A stretch of DNA of 18,351 nt from JAGLCW01 sp964422555. GTDB lineage: Bacteria; Caldisericota; Caldisericia; UBA6126. The stretch is from NCBI GenBank assembly GCA_964422555.1, contig CAYRBR010000028.1, positions 1-18,351 of the forward strand, read 5' to 3'. Below the pieces are notes generated by a model. The model was not told the origin of the DNA. It saw nothing but the letters and a program-made list of their open reading frames with translations, and did no database searches. The translations under genes were made by a program, and so were the position numbers. Positions 1-5,806 of the stretch are shown piece by piece; positions within the stretch are counted from its first letter, which is position 1, and every line of letters begins with the position of its first letter.

Positions 1-1
1 T

Positions 2-961
2 ATAAACTATACAACCGTTGGCGGAAGCGGTACAATTGCCAATGTTACATTTGAATGTAAATGTGATCATCCCAACGAAGGGGGTCGTATAATTGTACGA
101 ATGCCTCGTGAATGTTTAGATGGTACGATCGTTTACATTTACAATCCAGATGGTACTGTTGCCTGGAGAGGAACAGCAAACGATCAAGGTATTTTTGACA
201 CAGATTGCACACTGAAATGTCCTGAGTTTTATAAAGTTGTCCCCATGAATAAACGATGCAAATTTTTCCCTGAAGCAAGAGAAGTAAAAGTTCCATGTTG
301 CCCGGAAAAAGTAGTTGTCGATTTTAAGTGTGAATGTGACAATCCTGATGAAGGAGGTCGTATACTAGCGTATGTGCCTGCAAACTGTGTGAAAGATACA
401 ATTGTATATGTATACGCATCGGATGGTACTATGGTCTGGAAAGGTACCAGTTCAACAGATCAGGGTTTGTTTGATACTGGCTGTACATTAAAATGCCCTG
501 CCACCTATAAGGTAGTTCCAAAGAATCCACGTTGCACCTTTTATCCAGAAGCTATGGAGGTTCGAGTACCCTGTTGTCCTGAAGTAGCAAGAGTTCAATT
601 CAAATGCGAGTGTGAAGAAGAAAAAGCTGGCCGGATTGTTGTTAGTATGTCATCAAATTGCTTAAAGGACACCACTGTTACCATTTACAATGAAGATGGC
701 AATAGTGTCTGGAGCGGACAAGCAAATCGCCAGGGAGTATTCGATACCGGCTGTACTTTGAAATGTCCTGCTGCATACAAGGTAGTTCCCAGAAACAAAA
801 GATGCACATTTTTCCCTGAATCTCAAACAGTTAAGATAGAGTGCTGTCCAAAAGTAACTACAGTTAATTTCCGATGCAAATGCGAAGAAACTCTGAGTAA
901 AAAATCACTGTGGATGTGTTTATCTATATTCACACAGTATCTCTTCTCGATGTTATTGTAA
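2..961 (+). CDS. Cysteine-rich repeat protein, 5' end outside the window
   Basis: The frame is open from base 2, so the start lies upstream; 319 residues are visible. They form three tandem repeats of 90-92 residues and the start of a fourth. The repeats begin at the C-x-C pairs at bases 56, 329, 605 and 875. Each repeat has about eight Cys in fixed order: C-x-C, a lone Cys before the first beta-like segment, C-T-L-K-C, an R-C and a C-C-P. Between them lie a Y-x-x-D-G-x-x-x-W-x-G turn and a D-x-G-x-F-D-T-x-C segment. That pattern resembles small beta-sandwich modules (carboxypeptidase-regulatory or Cna-B style). I infer a disulphide-rich extracytoplasmic protein, but no signal peptide is visible and I do not recognise the family. 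The fourth repeat stops after its C-x-C and a short hydrophobic tail ends the protein. A terminator follows. Confidence 0.75.
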   Translation: MNYTTVGGSGTIANVTFECKCDHPNEGGRIIVRMPRECLDGTIVYIYNPDGTVAWRGTANDQGIFDTDCTLKCPEFYKVVPMNKRCKFFPEAREVKVPCCPEKVVVDFKCECDNPDEGGRILAYVPANCVKDTIVYVYASDGTMVWKGTSSTDQGLFDTGCTLKCPATYKVVPKNPRCTFYPEAMEVRVPCCPEVARVQFKCECEEEKAGRIVVSMSSNCLKDTTVTIYNEDGNSVWSGQANRQGVFDTGCTLKCPAAYKVVPRNKRCTFFPESQTVKIECCPKVTTVNFRCKCEETLSKKSLWMCLSIFTQYLFSMLL

Positions 962-970
962 ATCCATCCC

Positions 971-989
971 ATATGTACGTTGTACATAT
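971..989. repeat. Inverted repeat before the terminator
   Basis: ATATGTAC and GTACATAT are separated by GTT, a perfect 8-bp inverted repeat. It lies between the stop codon of the Cys-rich repeat gene and the terminator hairpin. It could fold in the 3' end of that mRNA or act as a protein site; the function is unknown. Confidence 0.45.
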
Positions 990-997
990 TGACACAC

Positions 998-1030
998 AAA
1001 AGGCGTCTGGTTTGTGCCAGACGCCTTTTT
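998..1030. terminator. Bidirectional intrinsic terminator
   Basis: GGCGTCTGG (1002-1010) pairs perfectly with CCAGACGCC (1017-1025) around a 6-nt loop. AAAA lies on the left flank and TTTTT on the right, so either strand gives a GC stem followed by a U tract. It sits between the convergent Cys-rich repeat gene and umuC and should terminate both. Confidence 0.9.
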
Positions 1031-2306
1031 ATATGGAAGAATCCATCTCCACCTGTTTAATATCTTTCCAGGAAGTTGTATAGGCAGGTGACAACTGATT
1101 TCGTTTCATACTCCAATTCCTTCGTAATCCAGTAGTACCATATCGCAATGTATCTTTTCCATATTTTTCGTTTACAGAATCCATCGCCTTCATCATCTTG
1201 TGCCCACTGCTCTCGTAATAAGTCTGAAAGAACAAATCGGTTGATCGAAATTCTTCCGGTACAATTTCAAAAAACAAGCATCCTGTTTTTTTGTAGAAAT
1301 ATCCAGACTTATATATTTTGTTCATAGCTTCAAAAGCAGCTTTTATTAGCAACGATGTGTCGGCCGTTGGAAAAGGCAACACAATGCTATGCCCTCCACT
1401 GTATTGAGGTCCTTCTTTAAATCGATTTGTACATACATACACAAATACGATTTGAGCACAAGATTTCTGTTTACGTAACTTTGCTGCACCAAGTGAAACG
1501 TAGTATGAAAGAGCTTCGTACAATTCTTTCCTGTCGGAAACAAGATGAGAAAATGATCTTGATGTATGAATCCCTTTCTTTTTCTTCCGGGTGGCAGTGG
1601 TTGGCACACATGGTTTACCACGTAATTCCCATACCGTTTGAAGACCACAGTTCGTCATTAGTTTTCGAATCCAGGTATCAGGCATAGCACATAAATCATA
1701 CGCTGTATGTATTTGGAGCTTCTTCAATTTTTTTGTATATTGACGTCCGATTCCCCAAACTTCCGAGACACAAGTTTTTCTTAGAATAGCAGTAACATTT
1801 TTTTTGTCTAGTAAAGCATACACACCGCTTTCATTTTTTTTTGCAATATGATTTGCTATTTTCGCAAGTGTTTTTGTTTTCGCTATTCCTACTGAAACAG
1901 GAATGCCTGTTTGTTTCTTTACAGTACTGCGAATCTCTTCTCCAAGTAAAACAGCTTGTTTTTCGCTGACCGTTTTTAAGAACAGCAAAAAAGCTTCGTC
2001 TATTGAATATATTTCTGGTTCGGCAGGATAGCTTGTTAAAACATTCATTACACGATTGGATAAATCTCCGTAAAGTGTATAGTTGGATGAAAAACAATAC
2101 CCACCATTACGCTGAAGAGTATCTTTGCACTTAAAAAAAGGAGTGCCCATTTCAATTCCAATTTCTTTTGCTTCTCGGGAACGAGCAATAATACATCCAT
2201 CGTTGTTTGAGAGAACAACTACAGGCTTGTTATACAATGAAGGATTAAAAACAACTTCGCAAGAAGCGTAAAAGCTATTGCAATCGATTAACGCAAAAAA
2301 AGGCAT
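1029..2306 (-). CDS. umuC: Y-family DNA polymerase UmuC (Pol V catalytic subunit)
   Basis: This 425-residue protein matches the usual UmuC length (about 420). It is the error-prone translesion polymerase that works with UmuD' at stalled forks. The N-terminal palm motif DCNSFYASCE places the first metal-binding Asp at residue 8. The SIDEAF motif gives the other catalytic acids, Asp103 and Glu104. Fingers (SNNDGCIIARS, about 33-43) and a C-terminal little-finger region follow. It starts 3 nt after the umuD' stop, so the two are one operon. Its stop codon overlaps the T tract of the shared terminator. Control probably comes from the umuD' promoter and the divergent S24 repressor. The family assignment is firm; UmuC is preferred over DinB because of the umuD' partner and the N-terminal sequence. 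Confidence 0.95.
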   Translation of the reverse strand: MPFFALIDCNSFYASCEVVFNPSLYNKPVVVLSNNDGCIIARSREAKEIGIEMGTPFFKCKDTLQRNGGYCFSSNYTLYGDLSNRVMNVLTSYPAEPEIYSIDEAFLLFLKTVSEKQAVLLGEEIRSTVKKQTGIPVSVGIAKTKTLAKIANHIAKKNESGVYALLDKKNVTAILRKTCVSEVWGIGRQYTKKLKKLQIHTAYDLCAMPDTWIRKLMTNCGLQTVWELRGKPCVPTTATRKKKKGIHTSRSFSHLVSDRKELYEALSYYVSLGAAKLRKQKSCAQIVFVYVCTNRFKEGPQYSGGHSIVLPFPTADTSLLIKAAFEAMNKIYKSGYFYKKTGCLFFEIVPEEFRSTDLFFQTYYESSGHKMMKAMDSVNEKYGKDTLRYGTTGLRRNWSMKRNQLSPAYTTSWKDIKQVEMDSSI

Positions 2307-2309
2307 TTT

Positions 2310-2630
2310 TTACTCATTCATAGGGTGGATAACATACGTAATAGGACCCCACATTTCAATGGTACGTTGCGTATGAATCCAACGCTTTGGATGATAATAC
2401 ACAATTTTTAATTCTTCATCGACAATAGCAATAACAGGTTGTCCCTCCTTTGGAGAAGAGGAACGATCAATAATAAGAATATCCCCCGGGGAAATATATC
2501 CATCTGAGGTACTCCCGCTCTTTACTTTCATAACAAATGTAGCAGTAGGGTTTTTAATAAAACGCGTATTCAGGTCTAATGATTTTTCCATGTAGTCGGT
2601 TGCAGGTGATGGAAAGCCTGTGGGTATCAT
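2310..2630 (-). CDS. umuD: UmuD'-like subunit encoded without the cleavable N-terminal arm
   Basis: This 106-residue protein is the partner of UmuC. I chose the ATG at 2630 because AGGAGG (2636-2641) lies 5 nt upstream; a TTG in frame at 2657 has no such site. From this start it reads MIPT then GFPSPATDY, so it begins four residues before the Gly that becomes the N terminus of UmuD' after cleavage in E. coli. The cleavage Cys is Thr here. Aligned without gaps, Ser40 matches catalytic Ser60 but sits in SGST, not GDSM. The Lys97 position, 37 residues on, is Val77. The C-terminal half is about 13 residues shorter than E. coli UmuD. The dimer and UmuC-binding fold is probably kept, with self-cleavage neither needed nor likely. 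A natural UmuD'-sized homologue is known from phage P1 (HumD). Confidence 0.88.
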   Translation of the reverse strand: MIPTGFPSPATDYMEKSLDLNTRFIKNPTATFVMKVKSGSTSDGYISPGDILIIDRSSSPKEGQPVIAIVDEELKIVYYHPKRWIHTQRTIEMWGPITYVIHPMNE

Positions 2631-2635
2631 AGTAT

Positions 2636-2641
2636 CCTCCT
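2636..2641 (-). promoter_or_regulatory. Ribosome binding site that fixes the umuD' start
   Basis: AGGAGG on the minus strand lies 5 nt before ATG at 2630. This strong site decides for the short UmuD' form over the in-frame TTG at 2657, which it overlaps. Confidence 0.8.
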
Positions 2642-2753
2642 GTATGTCATGTGTCAATTTTACAGTTGTTTTTGCTGTTTGGTATAGTATGAAATAAATT
2701 TGCAGTTTGTCAATTCATTATTTTTATTTGCTTTCTGGCAATTTCCTAAAAAA
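2642..2753. promoter_or_regulatory. Candidate operator array: 18-bp element phased at 28 bp
   Basis: Two clear copies are ATTTGCAGTTTGTCAATT (2698-2715) and ATTTGCTTTCTGGCAATT (2726-2743), identical at 14 of 18 positions. Each is a quasi-palindrome of the form AWTTGC-N6-KCAAWT. Continuing the 28-bp step to the left gives two weaker copies: TTTTGCTGTTTGGTATAG (2670-2687), with a good left half, and GTATGTCATGTGTCAATT (2642-2659), with a good right half. They match 2698-2715 at 11 and 12 of 18. The copies cover the umuD' leader, its -10 and -35, and the -35 of the repressor gene. This fits operators for the adjacent S24 repressor. The two left copies are tentative. Confidence 0.55.
2686..2713 (-). 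promoter_or_regulatory. umuD'C promoter
   Basis: The -35 is a perfect TTGACA (complement of 2708-2713) and the -10 is CATACT (complement of 2686-2691), with a 16-nt spacer. A one-off reading gives TACTAT with 18 nt. Transcription would start near 2679, leaving a leader of roughly 50 nt before the umuD' ATG. The -35 lies inside one copy of the phased operator-like element and the -10 touches another. Confidence 0.6.
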
Positions 2754-2763
2754 TCTTTATACT
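2735..2763 (+). promoter_or_regulatory. Leaderless promoter of the S24 repressor gene
   Basis: -35 CTGGCA (2735-2740, four of six consensus bases), a 17-nt spacer and -10 TATACT (2758-2763). The ATG starts at 2770, after a 6-nt discriminator, so the expected transcription start is the A of the ATG. No Shine-Dalgarno sequence is present. The -35 lies inside the operator-like copy at 2726-2743, which suggests autorepression. Confidence 0.6.
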
Positions 2764-2769
2764 ATAGTC

Positions 2770-3417
2770 ATGAAATTTGGTTTTTGGTTACAAGAAAAAA
2801 TGAAACAGCAAGGATTGTCACAAAAAGATCTGGCCGTAAAAACAGGTGTATCACAATCAGCCATTTCGCGATGGTTACATAACCTTCGAAACCCTGACCC
2901 ACCTCACCTGCGAAAAATCCTGCCACTTCTGCAGGTTTCTGAACAAGAAGGTTTTATGGCAGCGGGTCTTCTAGAAAAACCCATCCAAATCGATCAGGAC
3001 AACAGTATAACAATTCCATTTTTATCCCCACAAATCCCTTGTGGTGAACCAATAGAAGTGCTAGACCAATATGTTATGGAATATAAAAAAATCCCGCGGG
3101 ATATGTTTCAGAGTATTCTTGGATCGTCTTTACAATCCGACAATGTTTATATGGTTCGCGCCATCGGTGATTCTATGACAGGAAAGGGAATATATCCGGG
3201 CGATTGGGTTTTATTTGCTTCCGACTTACAAGTTAAAAATGGAGACATCGCTATCGTATTTGTTGAAGACATTGGGCTTTGCATGAAAGAATTGCTTATA
3301 CAAGATCAAATTCTCATTCTGCAATCTGCCAATCCATCGTACAATCCAATTGTCATACCTAATAAACAAGATGTCAGGATTATTGGGAAAGTACTCATGA
3401 AAATGGGTAAAATTTAG
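2770..3417 (+). CDS. S24-family self-cleaving repressor (CI/LexA type)
   Basis: The 215-residue protein has an N-terminal HTH_3 DNA-binding domain (about 4-60; GLSQKDLAVKTGVSQSAISR is the helix-turn-helix) and a C-terminal S24 peptidase domain. All elements of RecA-stimulated autocleavage are visible: Cys91-Gly92 (IPCGEP), Ser135 in AIGDSM and Lys173 in LCMKEL. These are the positions that differ in the neighbouring UmuD'. I chose the ATG at 2770 because the HTH follows directly and the promoter lies just upstream; an ATG at 2707 would run through that promoter. By analogy with phage CI-type repressors it should bind the phased sites upstream, repress umuD'C and itself, and be inactivated after DNA damage. 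That link is inference. It could also be a prophage-derived regulator with other targets. Confidence 0.9.
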   Translation: MKFGFWLQEKMKQQGLSQKDLAVKTGVSQSAISRWLHNLRNPDPPHLRKILPLLQVSEQEGFMAAGLLEKPIQIDQDNSITIPFLSPQIPCGEPIEVLDQYVMEYKKIPRDMFQSILGSSLQSDNVYMVRAIGDSMTGKGIYPGDWVLFASDLQVKNGDIAIVFVEDIGLCMKELLIQDQILILQSANPSYNPIVIPNKQDVRIIGKVLMKMGKI

Positions 3418-3458
3418 TCTGAAAAATAACTCGTTCAACACTACATTGGAGATGCAAA

Positions 3459-3974
3459 ATGAACAAAAATACAATTAGCTTTATGTTAGCTCTCTTGTTA
3501 TCGTGCACCCTTTTAACACCACTGCTTTCATGTTCTGGTACTGCACCAGAAATGCAATCAGAAGATCTTAAATACGAATACATCGGTGACGAAGAACCAC
3601 CCCCAATTGAGGATTTTATTCAAACAACCATTGTGGAAATGTCATCGGATCCCGAACTATATGCAGGAACGTTTGTCATTGTTAGTGGAAAAATTGTGAA
3701 TCTTTGTCCGGTTGGGTGCTACTTCTTCATGCACGATGAAGAAGGTAATCAGGTATATGTCGATCTGGCACCCCAGAATTTTGATGTACCACAATCAGCT
3801 CTAGGGGAACAGGTTGAAGTTTGGGGTCTTGGTTCTATGTCAGGGGGTGCACCCAAAGTATCCGCCTACAAAGTAATCTTTCCAAACATCGATCAACAAA
3901 ACATTGATACACAATCGTTGGATCGGATTCCAGAAAAAAGCATTATTGACGAAAATACAACATTCGATCGATAA
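3459..3974 (+). CDS. Lipoprotein with an OB-fold-like domain (DUF4920-like)
   Basis: 171 residues. The N terminus is a lipoprotein signal peptide: Lys3, a hydrophobic stretch and lipobox LLSC with Cys25 as the likely lipidated residue. An earlier Cys16 would leave a very short signal. Residues about 70-145 read as an OB-like barrel: a V-x-G-K-I-V strand, N-L-C83-P-V-G-C87, then MHDEEGNQVYVDL and a G-x-x-V-x-x-W-G strand. The C-x3-G-C plus acidic turn resembles DUF4920-type proteins. The function is not known. A GGAG-type ribosome site lies just upstream. It follows the repressor by 41 nt and may share its transcript. It converges with the ABC ATPase gene, 1 nt between the stops. The paired Cys and the Cys-containing motif of the neighbouring permeases may be related. 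Confidence 0.75.
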   Translation: MNKNTISFMLALLLSCTLLTPLLSCSGTAPEMQSEDLKYEYIGDEEPPPIEDFIQTTIVEMSSDPELYAGTFVIVSGKIVNLCPVGCYFFMHDEEGNQVYVDLAPQNFDVPQSALGEQVEVWGLGSMSGGAPKVSAYKVIFPNIDQQNIDTQSLDRIPEKSIIDENTTFDR

Positions 3975-3975
3975 T

Positions 3976-4647
3976 TTAAACAAACGACCCATCGTGCATA
4001 GTAACAATTCGAGAAGAATACTTTTCTAGATCCTGATCGTGGGTTGCACATAGAATTGTTACTTGGTACTTCTTATTTAGTTGTGTGAAGAGTGAAAATA
4101 TTGCCTGTGCGTTATGTGAATCCAAATTCCCCGTAGGTTCATCAGCAATAAGTATAGAGGGTTTATGGTACAAAGCTCTTGCTACAGCTGTTCGTTGCAT
4201 CTCACCACCAGATAGTTGTGATGGCAAATGATTTTTTCTATGTAACAAACCTACATCTGCTAGTATAGAATCTAATCGTTCCATTGTTGTTTTTCGATGT
4301 GCAAACATTGCAGGTAATTCTACATTTTCCTTTACTGTTAAGGTAGGAATTAAGTGGAAGGATTGGAAAATATATCCAAACCACCTTCTTCTGACATGAA
4401 TCCATTCCTTCTCGGAAATAGAAGAAACATCCGATCCATTCAGAATGTAAGTGCCCTTATCAAATACATCCAGTCCACCAATAATATTCAGCAGTGTAGA
4501 TTTACCAGAGCCCGATGCGCCCATAAAAAGAATGAATTCTCCCTGTGCAATCTGAAGACTACAGTTATGCAGAGCATGGATGGTTTCAGTTCCTCGATGA
4601 TACAGTTTTTCAATATCATGTAGATGAATAATTGAATCATTCTTCAT
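3976..4647 (-). CDS. ABC transporter ATP-binding protein (MacB/LolD type)
   Basis: 223 residues, the usual size for a stand-alone ATPase paired with FtsX-type permeases. Visible motifs: Walker A GASGSGKST (43-51), Q-loop Gln95 in FQSFHL, signature LSGGEMQR (145-152), Walker B ILIADEPTGNLD (165-176) and H-loop His203 in ATHD. It should sit on the cytoplasmic face and power the two permeases encoded upstream. Its start overlaps the end of the second permease gene by 11 nt, so translation is probably coupled. The substrate is not evident. LolD/MacB/FtsE-type enzymes move lipoproteins, drugs or peptides, or act mechanically rather than as classical importers. Confidence 0.9.
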   Translation of the reverse strand: MKNDSIIHLHDIEKLYHRGTETIHALHNCSLQIAQGEFILFMGASGSGKSTLLNIIGGLDVFDKGTYILNGSDVSSISEKEWIHVRRRWFGYIFQSFHLIPTLTVKENVELPAMFAHRKTTMERLDSILADVGLLHRKNHLPSQLSGGEMQRTAVARALYHKPSILIADEPTGNLDSHNAQAIFSLFTQLNKKYQVTILCATHDQDLEKYSSRIVTMHDGSFV

Positions 4648-5806
4648 TTCGGATCGCCTCCAATGGGGATATATTTCGAATCATAAGCAGCGGAATAACG
4701 CTTGCTAGTAATCCTAATGCGAGGGAAACAGCTAGTGTTACACCAATTGAGCTAAAAGAAAATATAGACAAAGATCCGGATGGAGTATTTTGGATTAAAT
4801 TCTTCAAAAGGAGTTCGATAGACTGGTTCATTATAATCGCAAACAAAATTCCCAGTACAGATCCAACAAAAACAGTGACAAGTGTTTCAATACTCAACTG
4901 AACCGTAATCTGCATCGTTGTTGCTCCAAGCGCTTTCATCATTCCAATCTCTTTTCTACGTTCTTCAAGCGACATAAGAACGGTACTTACTACACCCATC
5001 ATTCCAATAAGTGCAATGAGCCAAATTGCAATCTGAAGCAAATCTCGCGTTGTATCAATTAAATCGTTCAGCGTATACTCGGCTTGTCTATAAGAAACAA
5101 CTTGAACATCGGGTATTTGGCTTAGCTCTTCTTTTACAACACCCACTCTGGCTTCGGGTTTTAGCTGAATTGCAATCGCTTTAAATGTAGCAGGAGAAGA
5201 TAAAATTGACTGCACTGTACCAAGAGGGGCAAACACAAATTGATCATCTGCTGTTCTCGTTTGTGGAAGTATTCCAACAACTTGTAACGTAGTATCACCG
5301 AACGTGATAGGAAGCATATCTCCCACTTGAACCGATAGTGTATTGGCTAATCGAAATCCCACCCAACACTCCAATGCTGAATTGGTAGAAAAAGCAATTT
5401 CTTGCATTCTCCACAAAGGTTTTACCTGTGCAAAATCTGGTTGAACTCCGTATAAAACAGTATTTACAGAAAGATCTTCTGAACTAATTTTCTGGAGTAA
5501 CAACGGAGTTGCAACTTTCACATCTGGATGTTGTTTTATCTGATCCAGCTGTAATGCATTCAAGTTTTTTTCTATTTCTCCACCATGTAGAATTAGAATT
5601 GTCATTTCATATGGACACCCTTTAGGGACCGCCAATAACTGTATTCCTAAAGATTTGAACTCGTTTTCCAGAGCAGTTTGATACCCTTCAGAAAAAGTAA
5701 ATAAACTAAAAAAACTCATAACAATTACGGCAACACCGCAAATAGTCAGAACATTTCTCAGTTTCCTTCGAAGCAGATTCCGGTATCCAAAAATAAAACT
5801 ATTCAT
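4637..5806 (-). CDS. FtsX/MacB-type ABC permease (second of pair)
   Basis: 389 residues with the FtsX-family layout: a basic N terminus (RRKLRN), TM1 at about 19-37, an extracytoplasmic domain to about residue 260, then three C-terminal membrane segments. The third segment precedes the typical MIRNISPLEAIRNE tail. The ERRKEIGMMKALGAT motif, which contacts the ATPase, follows the second membrane segment. Just after TM1 is LLAVPKGCPYE (58-67 region), shared with the upstream paralogue. Its ATG overlaps the upstream stop as ATGA, and its end overlaps the ATPase start by 11 nt. The pair with one ATPase should form a heterodimeric transporter. Confidence 0.88.
   Translation of the reverse strand: MNSFIFGYRNLLRRKLRNVLTICGVAVIVMSFFSLFTFSEGYQTALENEFKSLGIQLLAVPKGCPYEMTILILHGGEIEKNLNALQLDQIKQHPDVKVATPLLLQKISSEDLSVNTVLYGVQPDFAQVKPLWRMQEIAFSTNSALECWVGFRLANTLSVQVGDMLPITFGDTTLQVVGILPQTRTADDQFVFAPLGTVQSILSSPATFKAIAIQLKPEARVGVVKEELSQIPDVQVVSYRQAEYTLNDLIDTTRDLLQIAIWLIALIGMMGVVSTVLMSLEERRKEIGMMKALGATTMQITVQLSIETLVTVFVGSVLGILFAIIMNQSIELLLKNLIQNTPSGSLSIFSFSSIGVTLAVSLALGLLASVIPLLMIRNISPLEAIRNEE

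Noticed and set aside
905..1100. Continuation of the Cys-rich protein in the +1 frame after the A6 run
   Set aside because: It would run through the terminator into umuC and does not match the repeat pattern.
1427..1687. Open frames on the plus strand inside umuC, and similar frames opposite or within other genes
   Set aside because: They lie inside well-supported genes, lack ribosome sites and show no protein features.
2631..2657. TTG start at 2657 giving a UmuD nine residues longer
   Set aside because: It overlaps the AGGAGG that serves the ATG at 2630, and the extra residues do not resemble the UmuD N-terminal arm.
2631..2659. Second TTGACA-N17-TACTAT promoter on the minus strand, next to the umuD' ATG
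   Set aside because: Its -10 overlaps the region just before the ATG, so its transcript would start inside the gene and lack the ribosome site. It is probably chance, although it lies over a weak operator copy.
2707..2769. Upstream ATG at 2707 for the repressor
   Set aside because: The added residues span the predicted promoter and an operator copy, and the helix-turn-helix starts right after the ATG at 2770.
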